Below are positions 52,218-62,947 of a stretch of DNA of 62,947 nt, piece after piece. Made by a program: the position numbers and the translations under genes. The notes beneath the pieces were generated by a model. The model did not search any database and was not told the origin of the DNA. It saw nothing but the letters and a program-made list of their open reading frames with translations. The stretch is from Nocardia vaccinii NBRC 15922 (lineage in GTDB: Bacteria; Actinomycetota; Actinomycetes; Mycobacteriales; Mycobacteriaceae). Within the stretch, counting starts at the first letter, position 1, and each line of letters begins with the position of its first letter. The stretch spans positions 1-62,947 of the forward strand of contig NZ_BDCC01000076.1 of the NCBI RefSeq assembly GCF_001613305.1. The letters run 5' to 3'.

Positions 52218-55200
52218 ATGGTCAACTCACGTGCCCGAGGATCGGCATCCGGCCCCGCTCCGCGCATCGGGATCGAGGACGCCGGAGACGCGCTGCTGGG
52301 ACTCGGCAGATACTTTCAGCGCGGCGAGATCTCGGCCGACCAGCGCACCCTGCACAAACAGGGCGGGCGCGAGGCCGACGAGTTCTATCGGGATCGGTGG
52401 TCACACGACAAGGTGGTGCGGTCCACGCACGGGGTGAACTGCACGGGCTCGTGCTCGTGGAAGATCTACGTCAAGGACGGCGTGATCACCTGGGAATCGC
52501 AGCAGACCGACTACCCCTCGGTGGGCGCGGACAAGCCCGAGTACGAACCGCGCGGCTGCCCGCGCGGCGCATCCTTCTCCTGGTACACGTATTCTCCTGC
52601 GCGCGTGCGGTATCCGTATGTGCGCGGAGTTCTGCTGGAGATGTATCGGGAGATCAAGACACGGGTGAAGGACCCCGTACTCGCCTGGGCGGAGTTGGTC
52701 GAGGATCCCGAGCGGGCCCGCCGGTACAAGTCCGCGCGCGGCAAGGGCGGCTTCGTCCGGGCCGAGTGGTGGGAGGCGGCCGAAATCGCCGCTGCGGCAC
52801 ATGTTCACACGATCAAGCGGTACGGCCCGGACCGCGTCGCGGGATTCTCCCCGATTCCGGCCATGTCGATGGTCAGCCATGCGGTCGGCGCGCGGTTCAT
52901 CTCGCTGCTCGGCGGGTCGATGCTCTCGTTCTACGACTGGTACGCCGACCTTCCGGTGGCCTCACCACAGGTGTTCGGCGATCAGACCGACGTCCCGGAA
53001 TCGGCCGACTGGTTCGACGCCGGATATCTGATCATGTGGGGCTCCAACGTCCCGGTGACCCGGACCCCGGACGCGCACTACATGACCGAGGCACGCTATC
53101 GAGGCCAGAAGGTCGTCGTGGTCTCCCCCGACTACGCGGACAACACCAAGTTCGCGGACGAGTGGTTGCCCGCCCGTCCGGGAACCGATGCGGCACTTGC
53201 CATGTCGATGGGGCACGTGGTGCTCAAAGAATTCTTCGTCGACCGGCAGACGCCGCGATTCGAGGATTACGTCAAACGCTATACCGATCTGCCGTTCCTG
53301 GTCTGCCTGGACGAGGCGGGCGGCTGGGACGACGAGGGCCGGTATCACGACGAGGGCATGCTACCGGGCAAATTCCTCACCGCCGCCGACATCGGACAGG
53401 ACGGAGAGGGCAGCGAGCACAAAATGGTCCTGCTCGACGGCGCGGGAAATCCGGTGGTGCCCAACGGTTCCCTGGGACACCGCTTCACCGGTGCGGACGT
53501 CGGGAAATGGAATCTGGACCTCGAGGGCGTGGACCCGCTGCTGACATTGCACGGACGTCCGGACGCGCAGGCAGTCACCCTGTTGTTGCCCCGGTTCGAC
53601 AGCGACGTGCCCGGCAGCGTGCTACGCGGCGTCCCGACGACACTCGTTGCCGGGAAACGAGTTACCACTGTGTTCGATCTGCTGCTGGCCCAGTACGGCG
53701 TGGCCCGGGACGGGCTGCCCGGCGCGTGGCCCAGCGGATACGACGATGCCACCCAGCCCTACACCCCGGCCTGGCAGGAGGCCATCACCGGCGTTCCGGG
53801 CGCCCAGGCCGAGCGGGTCGCACGCGAATTCGCCGACAACGCCGAACAATCCGGCGGCCGCTCGATGATCCTGATGGGCGCGGGCACCAATCACTGGTTC
53901 CATTCGGACCAGATCTATCGCGCCTTCTTCACCCTCACGCTGCTCACCGGCTGTCAGGGAGTGAACGGCGGCGGCTGGGCGCATTACGTCGGCCAGGAGA
54001 AGTGCCGACCTGTCACCGGTTGGTCCACACTGGCTTTCGGCTTGGATTGGCAGCGACCACCGCGCCAGATGCAGGGCACGGTGTTCTGGTATCTGAGCAA
54101 CGACCAGTGGCGCTACGACCCGTTCACCGCGGAGGCGTTCGCCTCGCCGCTGGGCCGGGGCGCATTCGCAGGCCGAACCGCCGCGGACAATATCGCGCTG
54201 GCCAGCCGTCTGGGCTGGATGCCGACCTATCCGACCTTCGACCGCAATCCGCTGGATCTGGCCGATGAGGCCGAACAATCCGGGAAGCCGGCCGCGGACC
54301 ATATCGTGAACGAGTTGACCTCGGGCGCATTGCGTTTCGCGTGTGAGGACCCCGACGCGCCGGAAAACTTCCCGCGCTGCCTGACAGTGTGGCGGGCGAA
54401 TCTGCTCGGCTCGTCGGGTAAGGGCAACGAATACTTCCACAAGCATCTGCTGGGCGCGGACTCCAATCTGCAGACCACCGACAGCACCGGTGTGCGGCCC
54501 ACCGAGCTCCGCTGGCGCGAACAGGCCCCGACCGGCAAGCTGGATCTGCTGCTGTCCCTGGACTTCCGGATGACCAGCACGACACTGTTCTCCGATATCG
54601 TGCTGCCCGCGGCGACCTGGTACGAGAAACACGACCTGTCCTCGACCGATATGCACCCATTCGTGCACTCCTTCTCCCCCGCCATCTCCCCGCCGTGGGA
54701 GGCCAAGACCGATTTCGAGGCGTTCCACCGCATCGCCCGCGGGTTCTCCTGGATGGCCGAGAAACACCTGGGCGTACGCAAGGACGTCATCGCCGTTCCA
54801 CTCCAACATGATTCGCCCGATGCGCTGGCGCAAGCGGGCGGACGGGTGCTGGACTGGAAAGCCGGTGAGTGCGAGCCCGTACCCGGCAAGACCATGCCCA
54901 AACTGGTTGTCGTGGAACGCGATTATCCGAAGATCGCGGAGAAGATGGCGGCGCTGGGCCCGCTGATCGAGTCACTCGGCGTCACCACGAAGGGCGTGAC
55001 GACCTATCCGGACGAGGAGGTCGCCTACCTCGCCGGCGTGAACGGCACCGTGGTTTCCGGTGTGGCACAGGGACGTCCGTCGCTGGCCAAGGACACCCAC
55101 GCCGCGGAGGCAATCCTCGCGCTGTCCGGCACCACCAACGGAAGACTCGCGGTGGAGGGATTCGAGGCGCTCGAACGACGCACCGGCACCAAGCTGGCGG

Positions 55201-56030
55201 ATCTGGCCGCCGAACACGAAGGCAAACGAATCACTTTCGCCGACACCCAGTCCCGGCCGGTACCGGTGATCACCTCGCCCGAGTGGTCGGGCAGCGAGAC
55301 CGGCGGACGACGCTACTCCCCGTTCACCATCAACACCGAACGCCTCAAGCCCTGGCACACCCTCACCGGACGCCAGCACTTCTATCTCGACCACGACTGG
55401 ATGGCCGAACTCGGCGAACAATTGCCGATCTTCCGCCCGCCGCTGGACATGAGCGCGTTGTTCAGCGAACCGGGCGTGGGGTCCGTCGGTGACAACGGCG
55501 TCACCGTTCGGTACCTCACACCGCATTCGAAGTGGTCGATCCACTCGGCGTATCAGGACAATCTGCACATGCTGACCCTCTCCCGCGGCGGGCAGGCGAT
55601 CTGGATGTCGGACCGGGACGCGGCGAAGATCGGTGTGGCGGACAACGATTGGATCGAGGCGGTGAACCGCAACGGCATCGTCGTCGCGCGCGCGATCGTC
55701 AGCCACCGGATGCCCGAGGGCACCGTGTTCATGTATCACGCCCAGGACCGGGCGGTGGGCGTGCCACGGATCGAGGGGCGACCGGAATCCACCGGCGGCG
55801 GCGCGGGCGCCGACGGCCCCGGATTCGACTGGGCCGCACCGGGCAGACAACCCGGTAAGGGTAAACGCGGCGGCATCCACAACGCGCTCACCCGGATCAT
55901 GATCAAACCCACGCATCTCATCGGCGGGTACGCGCAGCAGTCGTTCGCGCTGAACTACCACGGCCCCACCGGAAATCAGCGCGACGAGGTCACCACGATC
56001 CGCAAACGCTCGCAGAAGGTGGAGTACTGA
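52218..56030 (+). CDS. narG: Respiratory nitrate reductase alpha subunit
   Basis: A 1270-residue molybdopterin (bis-MGD) nitrate reductase catalytic subunit that reduces nitrate to nitrite on the cytoplasmic side of the membrane. His71, Cys75, Cys79 and Cys114 ligate the FS0 [4Fe-4S] cluster with the same spacing as E. coli NarG His50, Cys54, Cys58 and Cys93. The Mo ligand Asp is in SFYDWYADLP (about Asp240). ATG 52218 has GAAGGGG upstream. It is followed by an almost duplicated copy of its own 3' end, then narH. Monomeric Nap is excluded by size and the narGHJI context. Confidence 0.97.
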   Translation: MVNSRARGSASGPAPRIGIEDAGDALLGLGRYFQRGEISADQRTLHKQGGREADEFYRDRWSHDKVVRSTHGVNCTGSCSWKIYVKDGVITWESQQTDYPSVGADKPEYEPRGCPRGASFSWYTYSPARVRYPYVRGVLLEMYREIKTRVKDPVLAWAELVEDPERARRYKSARGKGGFVRAEWWEAAEIAAAAHVHTIKRYGPDRVAGFSPIPAMSMVSHAVGARFISLLGGSMLSFYDWYADLPVASPQVFGDQTDVPESADWFDAGYLIMWGSNVPVTRTPDAHYMTEARYRGQKVVVVSPDYADNTKFADEWLPARPGTDAALAMSMGHVVLKEFFVDRQTPRFEDYVKRYTDLPFLVCLDEAGGWDDEGRYHDEGMLPGKFLTAADIGQDGEGSEHKMVLLDGAGNPVVPNGSLGHRFTGADVGKWNLDLEGVDPLLTLHGRPDAQAVTLLLPRFDSDVPGSVLRGVPTTLVAGKRVTTVFDLLLAQYGVARDGLPGAWPSGYDDATQPYTPAWQEAITGVPGAQAERVAREFADNAEQSGGRSMILMGAGTNHWFHSDQIYRAFFTLTLLTGCQGVNGGGWAHYVGQEKCRPVTGWSTLAFGLDWQRPPRQMQGTVFWYLSNDQWRYDPFTAEAFASPLGRGAFAGRTAADNIALASRLGWMPTYPTFDRNPLDLADEAEQSGKPAADHIVNELTSGALRFACEDPDAPENFPRCLTVWRANLLGSSGKGNEYFHKHLLGADSNLQTTDSTGVRPTELRWREQAPTGKLDLLLSLDFRMTSTTLFSDIVLPAATWYEKHDLSSTDMHPFVHSFSPAISPPWEAKTDFEAFHRIARGFSWMAEKHLGVRKDVIAVPLQHDSPDALAQAGGRVLDWKAGECEPVPGKTMPKLVVVERDYPKIAEKMAALGPLIESLGVTTKGVTTYPDEEVAYLAGVNGTVVSGVAQGRPSLAKDTHAAEAILALSGTTNGRLAVEGFEALERRTGTKLADLAAEHEGKRITFADTQSRPVPVITSPEWSGSETGGRRYSPFTINTERLKPWHTLTGRQHFYLDHDWMAELGEQLPIFRPPLDMSALFSEPGVGSVGDNGVTVRYLTPHSKWSIHSAYQDNLHMLTLSRGGQAIWMSDRDAAKIGVADNDWIEAVNRNGIVVARAIVSHRMPEGTVFMYHAQDRAVGVPRIEGRPESTGGGAGADGPGFDWAAPGRQPGKGKRGGIHNALTRIMIKPTHLIGGYAQQSFALNYHGPTGNQRDEVTTIRKRSQKVEY

Positions 56031-56092
56031 TGACAACGCGACGAGGCCACCACCCTGCGCCCGATCAACGCCCGCAGAAAGTGGAGTACTGA
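55981..56092 (+). repeat. Imperfect tandem duplication of narG 3' end
   Basis: The stretch starting GCGACGAGGTCACCAC (55981) and ending CGCAGAAGGTGGAGTACTGA (56011-56030) is followed by a second copy: GCGACGAGGCCACCAC (56038) to CGCAGAAAGTGGAGTACTGA (56073-56092). The copies are about 57 bp apart and differ by several bases and a 5-bp length change. The second copy supplies GTGGAG upstream of narH. Confidence 0.8.
56030..56092 (+). CDS. Possible 20-codon ORF between narG and narH
   Basis: ATG 56030 overlaps the narG stop (TGATG) and opens a 20-codon frame MTTRRGHHPAPDQRPQKVEY ending at 56092, just before narH. Its last five residues QKVEY repeat the last five of NarG because of the tandem duplication. 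It may be translated by coupling but is more likely a by-product of the duplication. Confidence 0.25.
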   Translation: MTTRRGHHPAPDQRPQKVEY

Positions 56093-56093
56093 T

Positions 56094-57856
<1,763 letters not shown>

Positions 57857-57860
<4 letters not shown>

Positions 57861-58537
57861 CGTTGTTGAAGCTACGCCGCCGCCCCGAACCGGCGGTGCA
57901 GATGTGCGAGCGGGATCGCCGCCTGATCTGGCGCACCGCCGCCCTCCTGCTGGATTATCCCGACGAACACCTGTTCACCGCCGTCGGCCGAATCGCCGAC
58001 GCGGCAGCGCAGCTACCCGAGGAGGCACGAAACCCGTTGCAGCGCTTCCTCGACCACATCGGCACAGCGTCACCGATCGAGCTCGCCCAGCAGTACGTCG
58101 AGACCTTCGATATGCGCCGCCGTTCCAGCATGCACCTCACCTTCTACGCCTACGGCGACACCCGCAAGCGCGGAATGGCCCTGCTGCGCTTCAAGCACGC
58201 CTACCGGCACGCGGGCGTCGAACTCGACGACCGGGAGCTGCCGGATCACCTGCCCGTGCTGCTCGAATTCGCGGCGACGGTCGACCCGATCGGCGGCGAA
58301 CGTCTGCTCGGCGAACACATCCCGGTGATCGAACTGCTGCGATTGTCGCTGAGCGACAACGCATCTCCCTATGCCGATGTCGTCGCCGCCATCGTGTCCA
58401 CACTGCCGCCGCTGACAGCGGCGGACCGCCGCCGCATCGCCGAACTGGCCGCGGCCGGACCACCGGACGAGGAGGTCGGGATGGACCCCTACACGATGGA
58501 TCCCGCACTGTTCGACGGATCGCAGGCCCGCCGATGA
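57857..58537 (+). CDS. narJ: Nitrate reductase molybdenum cofactor assembly chaperone
   Basis: A 226-residue chaperone that holds NarGH while the Mo cofactor is inserted. YVETFDMRRRSSMHLTFYAY, then GDTRKRGMALLRFKHAY, is the NarJ core; PDHLPVLLEFAA follows. ATG 57857 overlaps the narH stop by 4 bp, and its stop overlaps narI by 4 bp. The gene order is the standard narGHJI. Confidence 0.95.
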
Positions 58538-59271
58538 CTGCCGACGTCTGGCTGATCCTGCCCTATATCGCCTTCACCTCCTTCGTCCTGGGCCATCTGT
58601 GGCGGTACCGCACCGACCAATTCGGTTGGACCACAAGGTCTTCGCAGTTGTACGAGAGCCGGTTGCTGCGACTGGGCAGTCCGCTGTTCCATTTCGGAAT
58701 GCTCGGGGTCATCGGCGGTCATGTCCTGGGTGTGCTGATCCCGCAGTCGTGGACCGATGCGGTGGGGGTGTCCGAGGAGCTGTATCACGTGGTGGCGGTC
58801 TCGGCGGGATCGGTCGCCGGAATCGCGGTCATCGCCGGAATCGCGATCCTGCTCTACCGCCGCATGACCGTGCCCGCGGTGCGCAAGGCCACCACGAACA
58901 ACGACAAGCTCATGTACATACTGTTGGCCGCCGCACTGATCACCGGACTGCTCAACACCGTCGGCAGTAATCTGCTGTGGGGCACCTACAATTACCGCGA
59001 AACCGTATCCCCTTGGTTCCGCAGCATTTTCACGCTGCACCCGCATCCGGAACTCATGGTCGGCACACCCTGGACCTTCCAGGTGCACGGGGTGATCGTG
59101 CTGACGCTGATCGGCGTGTGGCCCTACACCCGGCTCGTGCACATGTTCAGCGCGCCGATCGGTTACCTCACCCGCCCGTACATCGTCTACCGCGCCAAGG
59201 CCGTCCAACGCCCGGACCACAGCCGCTACGCGAAGGCGTGGGACGCGCCCGTGACTCCCGAACGCTGGTGA
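58534..59271 (+). CDS. narI: Respiratory nitrate reductase gamma subunit (diheme cytochrome b)
   Basis: A 245-residue five-helix membrane cytochrome b that oxidises quinol. Heme ligands His53/His63 and His185/His203 match the spacing of E. coli NarI His56/His66 and His187/His205. It lies in LFHFGMLGVIGGHVLGVLIP and in VHGVIVLTLIGVWPYTRLVH. ATG 58534 overlaps the narJ stop. It completes the NarGHI complex. Confidence 0.96.
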   Translation: MTADVWLILPYIAFTSFVLGHLWRYRTDQFGWTTRSSQLYESRLLRLGSPLFHFGMLGVIGGHVLGVLIPQSWTDAVGVSEELYHVVAVSAGSVAGIAVIAGIAILLYRRMTVPAVRKATTNNDKLMYILLAAALITGLLNTVGSNLLWGTYNYRETVSPWFRSIFTLHPHPELMVGTPWTFQVHGVIVLTLIGVWPYTRLVHMFSAPIGYLTRPYIVYRAKAVQRPDHSRYAKAWDAPVTPERW

Positions 59272-59295
59272 GGGCCGTGCGCGATCATGGATCGC

Positions 59296-59514
59296 ATGAC
59301 CCATGAATCATCGGAGCCGCCGGACCCGGTGGCGATCCTGCGACGCTGGGAGGATTCCGGCGCGGTGTGGCGGGTGCTGAACCGCCGCGAAGACCGGGTG
59401 ACCGTCGTGCTCTACCAGTGCACCGGCGGTGAGGAGGTGGACCGATTCACCTCCGGCGAACCGGAACTGCTGCGCTTCCTGGGCGACCGGAGCAGCAGCG
59501 AGGGCTGTGTTTGA
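59296..59514 (+). CDS. Small conserved-looking protein downstream of narI
   Basis: A 72-residue acidic protein (MTHESSEPPDPVAILRRWED, then WRVLNRREDRVTVVLYQCTG, ending EPELLRFLGDR). ATG 59296 or 59287. It lies 24 bp after narI on the same strand. The pattern of strands with an internal Cys suggests a folded small domain. No family is asserted. Confidence 0.6.
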   Translation: MTHESSEPPDPVAILRRWEDSGAVWRVLNRREDRVTVVLYQCTGGEEVDRFTSGEPELLRFLGDRSSSEGCV

Positions 59515-59538
59515 TGGCCTTCGCTCCGGAGCGGTTCG

Positions 59539-60513
59539 CTACCGCGCGAGCAGTCGCGCGGCTCCCGCACACAGGCTCTCGAGTACCTGTGCCACGGGTT
59601 CGGCGGCGGTCACCAGGCCGACGCCCTGACCGGCATCGATCGGCGTCACCCGCTGATCCGCCCGCGCGATCCCGGCATCGAGCGCATCTCGTGCCGCCGG
59701 ATCGTGGGACAGCTCCTCCTCCCGGCCGGTCCACCGCTCGGCGAACTCGTTGCGCAGCACCCGGGCGGGAAACCTTGTCGCCCAGGGCAATCCCATTCCG
59801 ACGTCGAAGGCGCGAGTCAGGATCGTATCGGTCCCCCGCGCGGCGATCATGGCCGCCCGGCCGTCCTGCGACAGCAGCGATTCCGGGCAGGCTGCCAGGC
59901 AGGTGCCGAGCCACGCCCCCGCCGCCCCGGCGGTCAGCACCGCGCCCAGACTTGCCGCGGACCCGATTCCCCCGGCCGCCAGCACCGGAACCGATACCGC
60001 GCCGACGACCGCATCGAGCAGCGGCAACGTGGCCATCTCCACCGCACCATGCCCGCCGCCCTCCGATCCCCGGGCCACCAGCACCTCGACACCGGCCTGT
60101 TCCGCACGCCGGGCCTCTTCGGCATTGTAAACCTGTGTGGCCGTGCGTATTCCGGCTTCTCGGACGCGGGGAACCCAGGACAGATCCGTCCCGAAACTCA
60201 CCGAGATCAACACCGGGTTCGCGGCAATCGCTCGGTCGAGCAGTTCGGGCCGGGCGGCGATCACCCAGTCCACCAACCCGATCCCGAACTGCCCCGCACC
60301 GTCACCCAATCGTCCGAGTTCACGTTCGAGCGCGGCCACCGACCCGGCGCTGCCCATCCCGATCATGCCCAGACCACCGGCCGCGGTGACGGCCGCGGCC
60401 AACCGCCCACCGGCCACCCCGCCCATCGGCGCGTTGACCACCGGAATCCGAAGGCCCATATCCCGCGACCACGCGGTGGCGAGGGCGGTCGGGCGCGGCT
60501 GCGCGGCTACCAT
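59539..60513 (-). CDS. Nitronate monooxygenase (2-nitropropane-dioxygenase-like)
   Basis: A 324-residue FMN-dependent TIM-barrel oxidoreductase. The N-terminus has PVVNAPMGGVAGGRLAAAVT and GGLGMIGMG. ARGSEGGGHG and VPVLAAGGIGSAASLGAVLT carry the FMN phosphate site and the conserved His. Substrates are alkyl nitronates in known members. It is on the opposite strand between narI and narK, so it is not part of either operon. Confidence 0.9.
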   Translation of the reverse strand: MVAAQPRPTALATAWSRDMGLRIPVVNAPMGGVAGGRLAAAVTAAGGLGMIGMGSAGSVAALERELGRLGDGAGQFGIGLVDWVIAARPELLDRAIAANPVLISVSFGTDLSWVPRVREAGIRTATQVYNAEEARRAEQAGVEVLVARGSEGGGHGAVEMATLPLLDAVVGAVSVPVLAAGGIGSAASLGAVLTAGAAGAWLGTCLAACPESLLSQDGRAAMIAARGTDTILTRAFDVGMGLPWATRFPARVLRNEFAERWTGREEELSHDPAARDALDAGIARADQRVTPIDAGQGVGLVTAAEPVAQVLESLCAGAARLLAR

Positions 60514-60831
60514 CGGGTGACCTCATCGCTCGATGACATGCACTCATACCAGCACATCGAGGGCATCCCGGTCGCCGTGGGGCGATCCCACGCATGGTTG
60601 GCCCATATCCTCGAACTGTGCGCAATATCTCCGCTCACGCGCGCATCGGGCAACGCCTCGATACTTCGTGACGGGCACACAACCGACGTGTCACACTCCC
60701 GAAACAAACGACATGATCTCACGACCCGCACCGCATATCCGTGCGGAACCGTTGACGTCTCGGACATTCCACGCAGCATGGCGGAAATACCCTCTTTCTA
60801 CTGTTGAGCCAACCTGATGTGGGAGGCCCTC
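60514..60831. other. Intergenic region upstream of narK
   Basis: About 318 bp between the divergent nitronate monooxygenase and narK. No gene recognised. The narK promoter should be here. Confidence 0.4.
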
Positions 60832-62304
60832 TTGAACACGCTGTCGCGTAATCGCAATATCGAGAATTGGAACGCAGAGGATGTCCAGGCCTGGGAGGCC
60901 GGCGGTAAGGACATCGCCAGGCGAAATCTGGTGTGGTCGGTATTCGCCGAGCATGTGGGCTTCTCGGTCTGGTCGATCTGGTCGGTCATGGTGCTGTTCA
61001 TGCCCACCGACAAATTCGGCATCGATCCGGCCGGAAAATTCTTCCTCGGTGCGGTCCCGACATTGGTCGGCGGATTTCTCCGTATTCCGTACACGGTCGC
61101 GACCGCTCGATTCGGCGGCCGCAACTGGACGATCTTCAGCGCGGTCATGCTGCTGATCCCGACCCTGCTGACCCTGTATTTCGTCAACCATCCGGGCACC
61201 TCGTACACGACCTTCATGGTGGTCGCCGCACTCGCCGGATTCGGCGGCGGCAATTTCGCCTCGTCGATGACGAATATCAACGCCTTCTACCCGCAGCGGC
61301 TCAAAGGCTGGGCGCTGGGCATGAACGCGGGCGGCGGCAATCTCGGTGTGCCGGTGATCCAGCTGGTCGGGCTGGCGGTCATCGCCACGGTCGGCAACGC
61401 CTACGGGCACGCGTCGATCGTATGCCTGGTCTATCTGGCGCTGATCGCGGTCGCCGGTGTCGGCGCGGCGCTGTACATGGACAATCTGCGCAACCAGAAG
61501 GCCGACATGTCCTACATGCTCACCTCGTTGAAGGTGCCGCAGTCGTGGGCCATCGCGTTCCTGTACATCGGCACCTTCGGCTCGTTCATCGGCTTCAGCT
61601 TCGCGTTCGGACAGGTTCTGCAGATCAGCTTCAAGGCCGGCGGCGAGAGCGCCGCCCACGCCACGCTGCACGCCGCGCAGATCGCGTTCATCGGCCCGCT
61701 GCTGGGCTCGGCGATGCGCCCGTACGGCGGCAAGTGGTCCGATCGTTTCGGCGGCAGCAAGGTCACGCTGTACACGTTCCTGGGCATGATCGTGGCTGCG
61801 GTGGTGGTCAGTATCGCCGGGATGATCGGCGACTCGCATGGCGGCGTGCCGACCGGCGGGGCGATGGTGGCCCTGATCGCCGGATTCATCGCGCTGTTCC
61901 TGCTGTCGGGTATCGGCAACGGTTCGGTAACCAAGATCATCCCTTCGGTGTTCGAGGCGAAATCCAAGAGCCTGCAGGCAGATTTGGCGACGCAGGCGGC
62001 CTGGTCGCAGAACACCTCCGGTGCGCTGATCGGATTCGTCGGCGCGGTGGGTGCGCTCGGCGGCGTCGGCATCAACCTGGTATTCCGGTCCTCCTACGCC
62101 TCGACCAACTCCGCGACCACCGCGTTCTGGGTGTTCATGGGCTTCTATGTGATCTGCGCGATCGTGGTGACAGCGGTATTCCTGCGACGGCCGCACGCGA
62201 CCCGCGCCGGCAAGTCCGAGCCCTCCACACTCGAGACGGTGAGCCGGGCTTTGTCCAGCGGCGAAACCCCTGCGACACAGGAGCATTCGGTCCATTCCAG
62301 CTGA
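60832..62304 (+). CDS. narK: Nitrate/nitrite transporter (NarK/NNP, MFS)
   Basis: A 490-residue MFS protein of the nitrate-nitrite porter family with about 12 membrane helices. The two signature stretches are AALAGFGGGNFASSMTNINA and NASGGN-like MNAGGGNLGVPVIQLVGL in the N-half, plus GIGNGSVTKIIPSVF in the C-half. TTG 60832 follows GGGAGG at 5 nt and is preferred; ATG 60817 would add five residues but overlaps the ribosome site. It is followed closely by nirB. Confidence 0.92.
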   Translation: MNTLSRNRNIENWNAEDVQAWEAGGKDIARRNLVWSVFAEHVGFSVWSIWSVMVLFMPTDKFGIDPAGKFFLGAVPTLVGGFLRIPYTVATARFGGRNWTIFSAVMLLIPTLLTLYFVNHPGTSYTTFMVVAALAGFGGGNFASSMTNINAFYPQRLKGWALGMNAGGGNLGVPVIQLVGLAVIATVGNAYGHASIVCLVYLALIAVAGVGAALYMDNLRNQKADMSYMLTSLKVPQSWAIAFLYIGTFGSFIGFSFAFGQVLQISFKAGGESAAHATLHAAQIAFIGPLLGSAMRPYGGKWSDRFGGSKVTLYTFLGMIVAAVVVSIAGMIGDSHGGVPTGGAMVALIAGFIALFLLSGIGNGSVTKIIPSVFEAKSKSLQADLATQAAWSQNTSGALIGFVGAVGALGGVGINLVFRSSYASTNSATTAFWVFMGFYVICAIVVTAVFLRRPHATRAGKSEPSTLETVSRALSSGETPATQEHSVHSS

Positions 62305-62343
62305 TCCGAGAACGCCCGAGCCCGAACCAGCCACGGAGGACAT

Positions 62344-62947
62344 ATGAGATCCACGGTCGAATCCGCCTGCAGGACAGTAGTCGTGGCCGGTCACGGCATG
62401 GTCGGACATCGGTTCGCGGAGGCGCTGCGCTCCCGCGACACCGACGGACACTGGCGGGTCGTCATCGTCGGCGAGGAAGCACTGCCCGCCTACGATCGGG
62501 TCGGGCTGTCCACATACGTGGAAGGCTGGGATCCGGACGCACTCGCCTTGCCCGGCAACGTGTTTCAGGACGACGAGCTGGTGGAGCTGCGGCTGGGCGA
62601 GCGGGTGGAGCGGATCGATCGAGCCACCCGCACGGTGACGACCTCCATCGGCGCGGTGATCGCCTACGACACACTGGTTCTGGCCACCGGCTCGTATCCC
62701 TTCGTCCCGCCGGTGCCGGGACATGAACTGCCGCAATGTTTCGTCTACCGCACCATCGAGGACCTGGATCGCATCCGGGCCGCCGCGCAGACAGGCGGCC
62801 CGGGGGCGCGCGGCGTGGTGATCGGCGGCGGGCTACTGGGGCTCGAGGCCGCCAACACGCTGCGTCTGCTCGGGCTGGAAGCTCATGTCGTGGAACACAA
62901 CGACCGGCTGATGCGAGCGCAGGTCGACACCGGCGGCGGGGCCGTCT
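62344..62947 (+). CDS. nirB: NADH-dependent nitrite reductase large subunit, partial
   Basis: The first 201 codons of NirB, cut by the window end. The FAD-binding Rossmann region reads VVVAGHGMVGHRFAEALRSR, then YDRVGLSTYVEGWDPDALAL, TLVLATGSYPFVPPVPG and the NAD loop VVIGGGLLGLEAANTLRLLG. NirB with NirD and siroheme reduces nitrite to ammonium. ATG 62344 follows GGAGGA. With narK upstream it suggests uptake and full reduction of nitrate to ammonium. Confidence 0.93.
   Translation, partial: MRSTVESACRTVVVAGHGMVGHRFAEALRSRDTDGHWRVVIVGEEALPAYDRVGLSTYVEGWDPDALALPGNVFQDDELVELRLGERVERIDRATRTVTTSIGAVIAYDTLVLATGSYPFVPPVPGHELPQCFVYRTIEDLDRIRAAAQTGGPGARGVVIGGGLLGLEAANTLRLLGLEAHVVEHNDRLMRAQVDTGGGAV

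Noticed and set aside
60691..62736. 681-codon minus-strand frame over narK and nirB
   Set aside because: Shadow of narK and nirB; no domain seen.

Overview
The window is high-GC actinobacterial DNA, most likely from Nocardia or a close mycolic-acid relative. Three things point there: a pair of MspA-family porin genes like the nocardial NfpA/NfpB channel, a gene block in the same order as Mycobacterium tuberculosis Rv2228c-Rv2236c, and an RNA polymerase beta-subunit gene that looks like the extra rpoB2 of Nocardia rather than the housekeeping copy.

Layout. 1-9 kb: the 5' part of an rpoB2-like gene with an altered rifampicin region and an apparent one-base frameshift, a slipin, a D,D-carboxypeptidase, an HAD phosphatase/SDR pair with a divergent TetR, a second SDR and a small secreted protein. 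9-13.7 kb: an accessory stretch with a pentapeptide-repeat protein, a SLOG-type protein, an HTH-TPR regulator, two small divergent genes and a decayed prophage head-tail module. The module abuts the 3' end of rnpB (RNase P RNA, minus strand). 14-25 kb: conserved core with an alpha/beta hydrolase, GNAT, RNase HI/phosphatase fusion, zinc-ribbon coiled-coil protein, Nif3, CobC, PtpA, SURF1 and CobD, with a CPA1 antiporter inserted before cobD. 25-36 kb: an ECF41-type sigma factor, an HTH-NUDIX-HD module, a LURP-one-like protein, a gamma-carbonic-anhydrase-like protein, a TetR, an orphan DNA methyltransferase, the MspA pair, a SnoaL-like protein and a SanA/YdcF protein. 36-48.7 kb: small regulators and enzymes (SDR, ADP-ribosylglycohydrolase, VOC, two alcohol dehydrogenases, MarR, APH-like kinase, ArsR-SRPBCC-DHFR operon), mixed with gene debris from an isochorismatase, an SDR and an ISAzo13-type transposase. 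48.9-52 kb: a DUF4246 protein and a GH76-like secreted protein.

52.2 kb to the end is a nitrate cluster. narGHJI encodes the membrane-bound nitrate reductase, narK a nitrate/nitrite transporter, and nirB, cut by the window end, assimilatory or detoxifying NADH-nitrite reductase. A small conserved protein and a nitronate monooxygenase lie between narI and narK. Together they would take up nitrate, reduce it to nitrite and carry nitrite on to ammonium.

The most unusual observations are the rpoB2-like gene with its frameshift, the HTH-TPR/SLOG/pentapeptide locus with two operator-like repeats exactly 21 bp apart, the prophage adaptor broken by what looks like a TGG-to-TGA change, a glycine-rich insertion in an MspA porin at the predicted pore loop, a partial tandem duplication of the narG 3' end, and an 18-bp perfect inverted repeat upstream of the HD gene.
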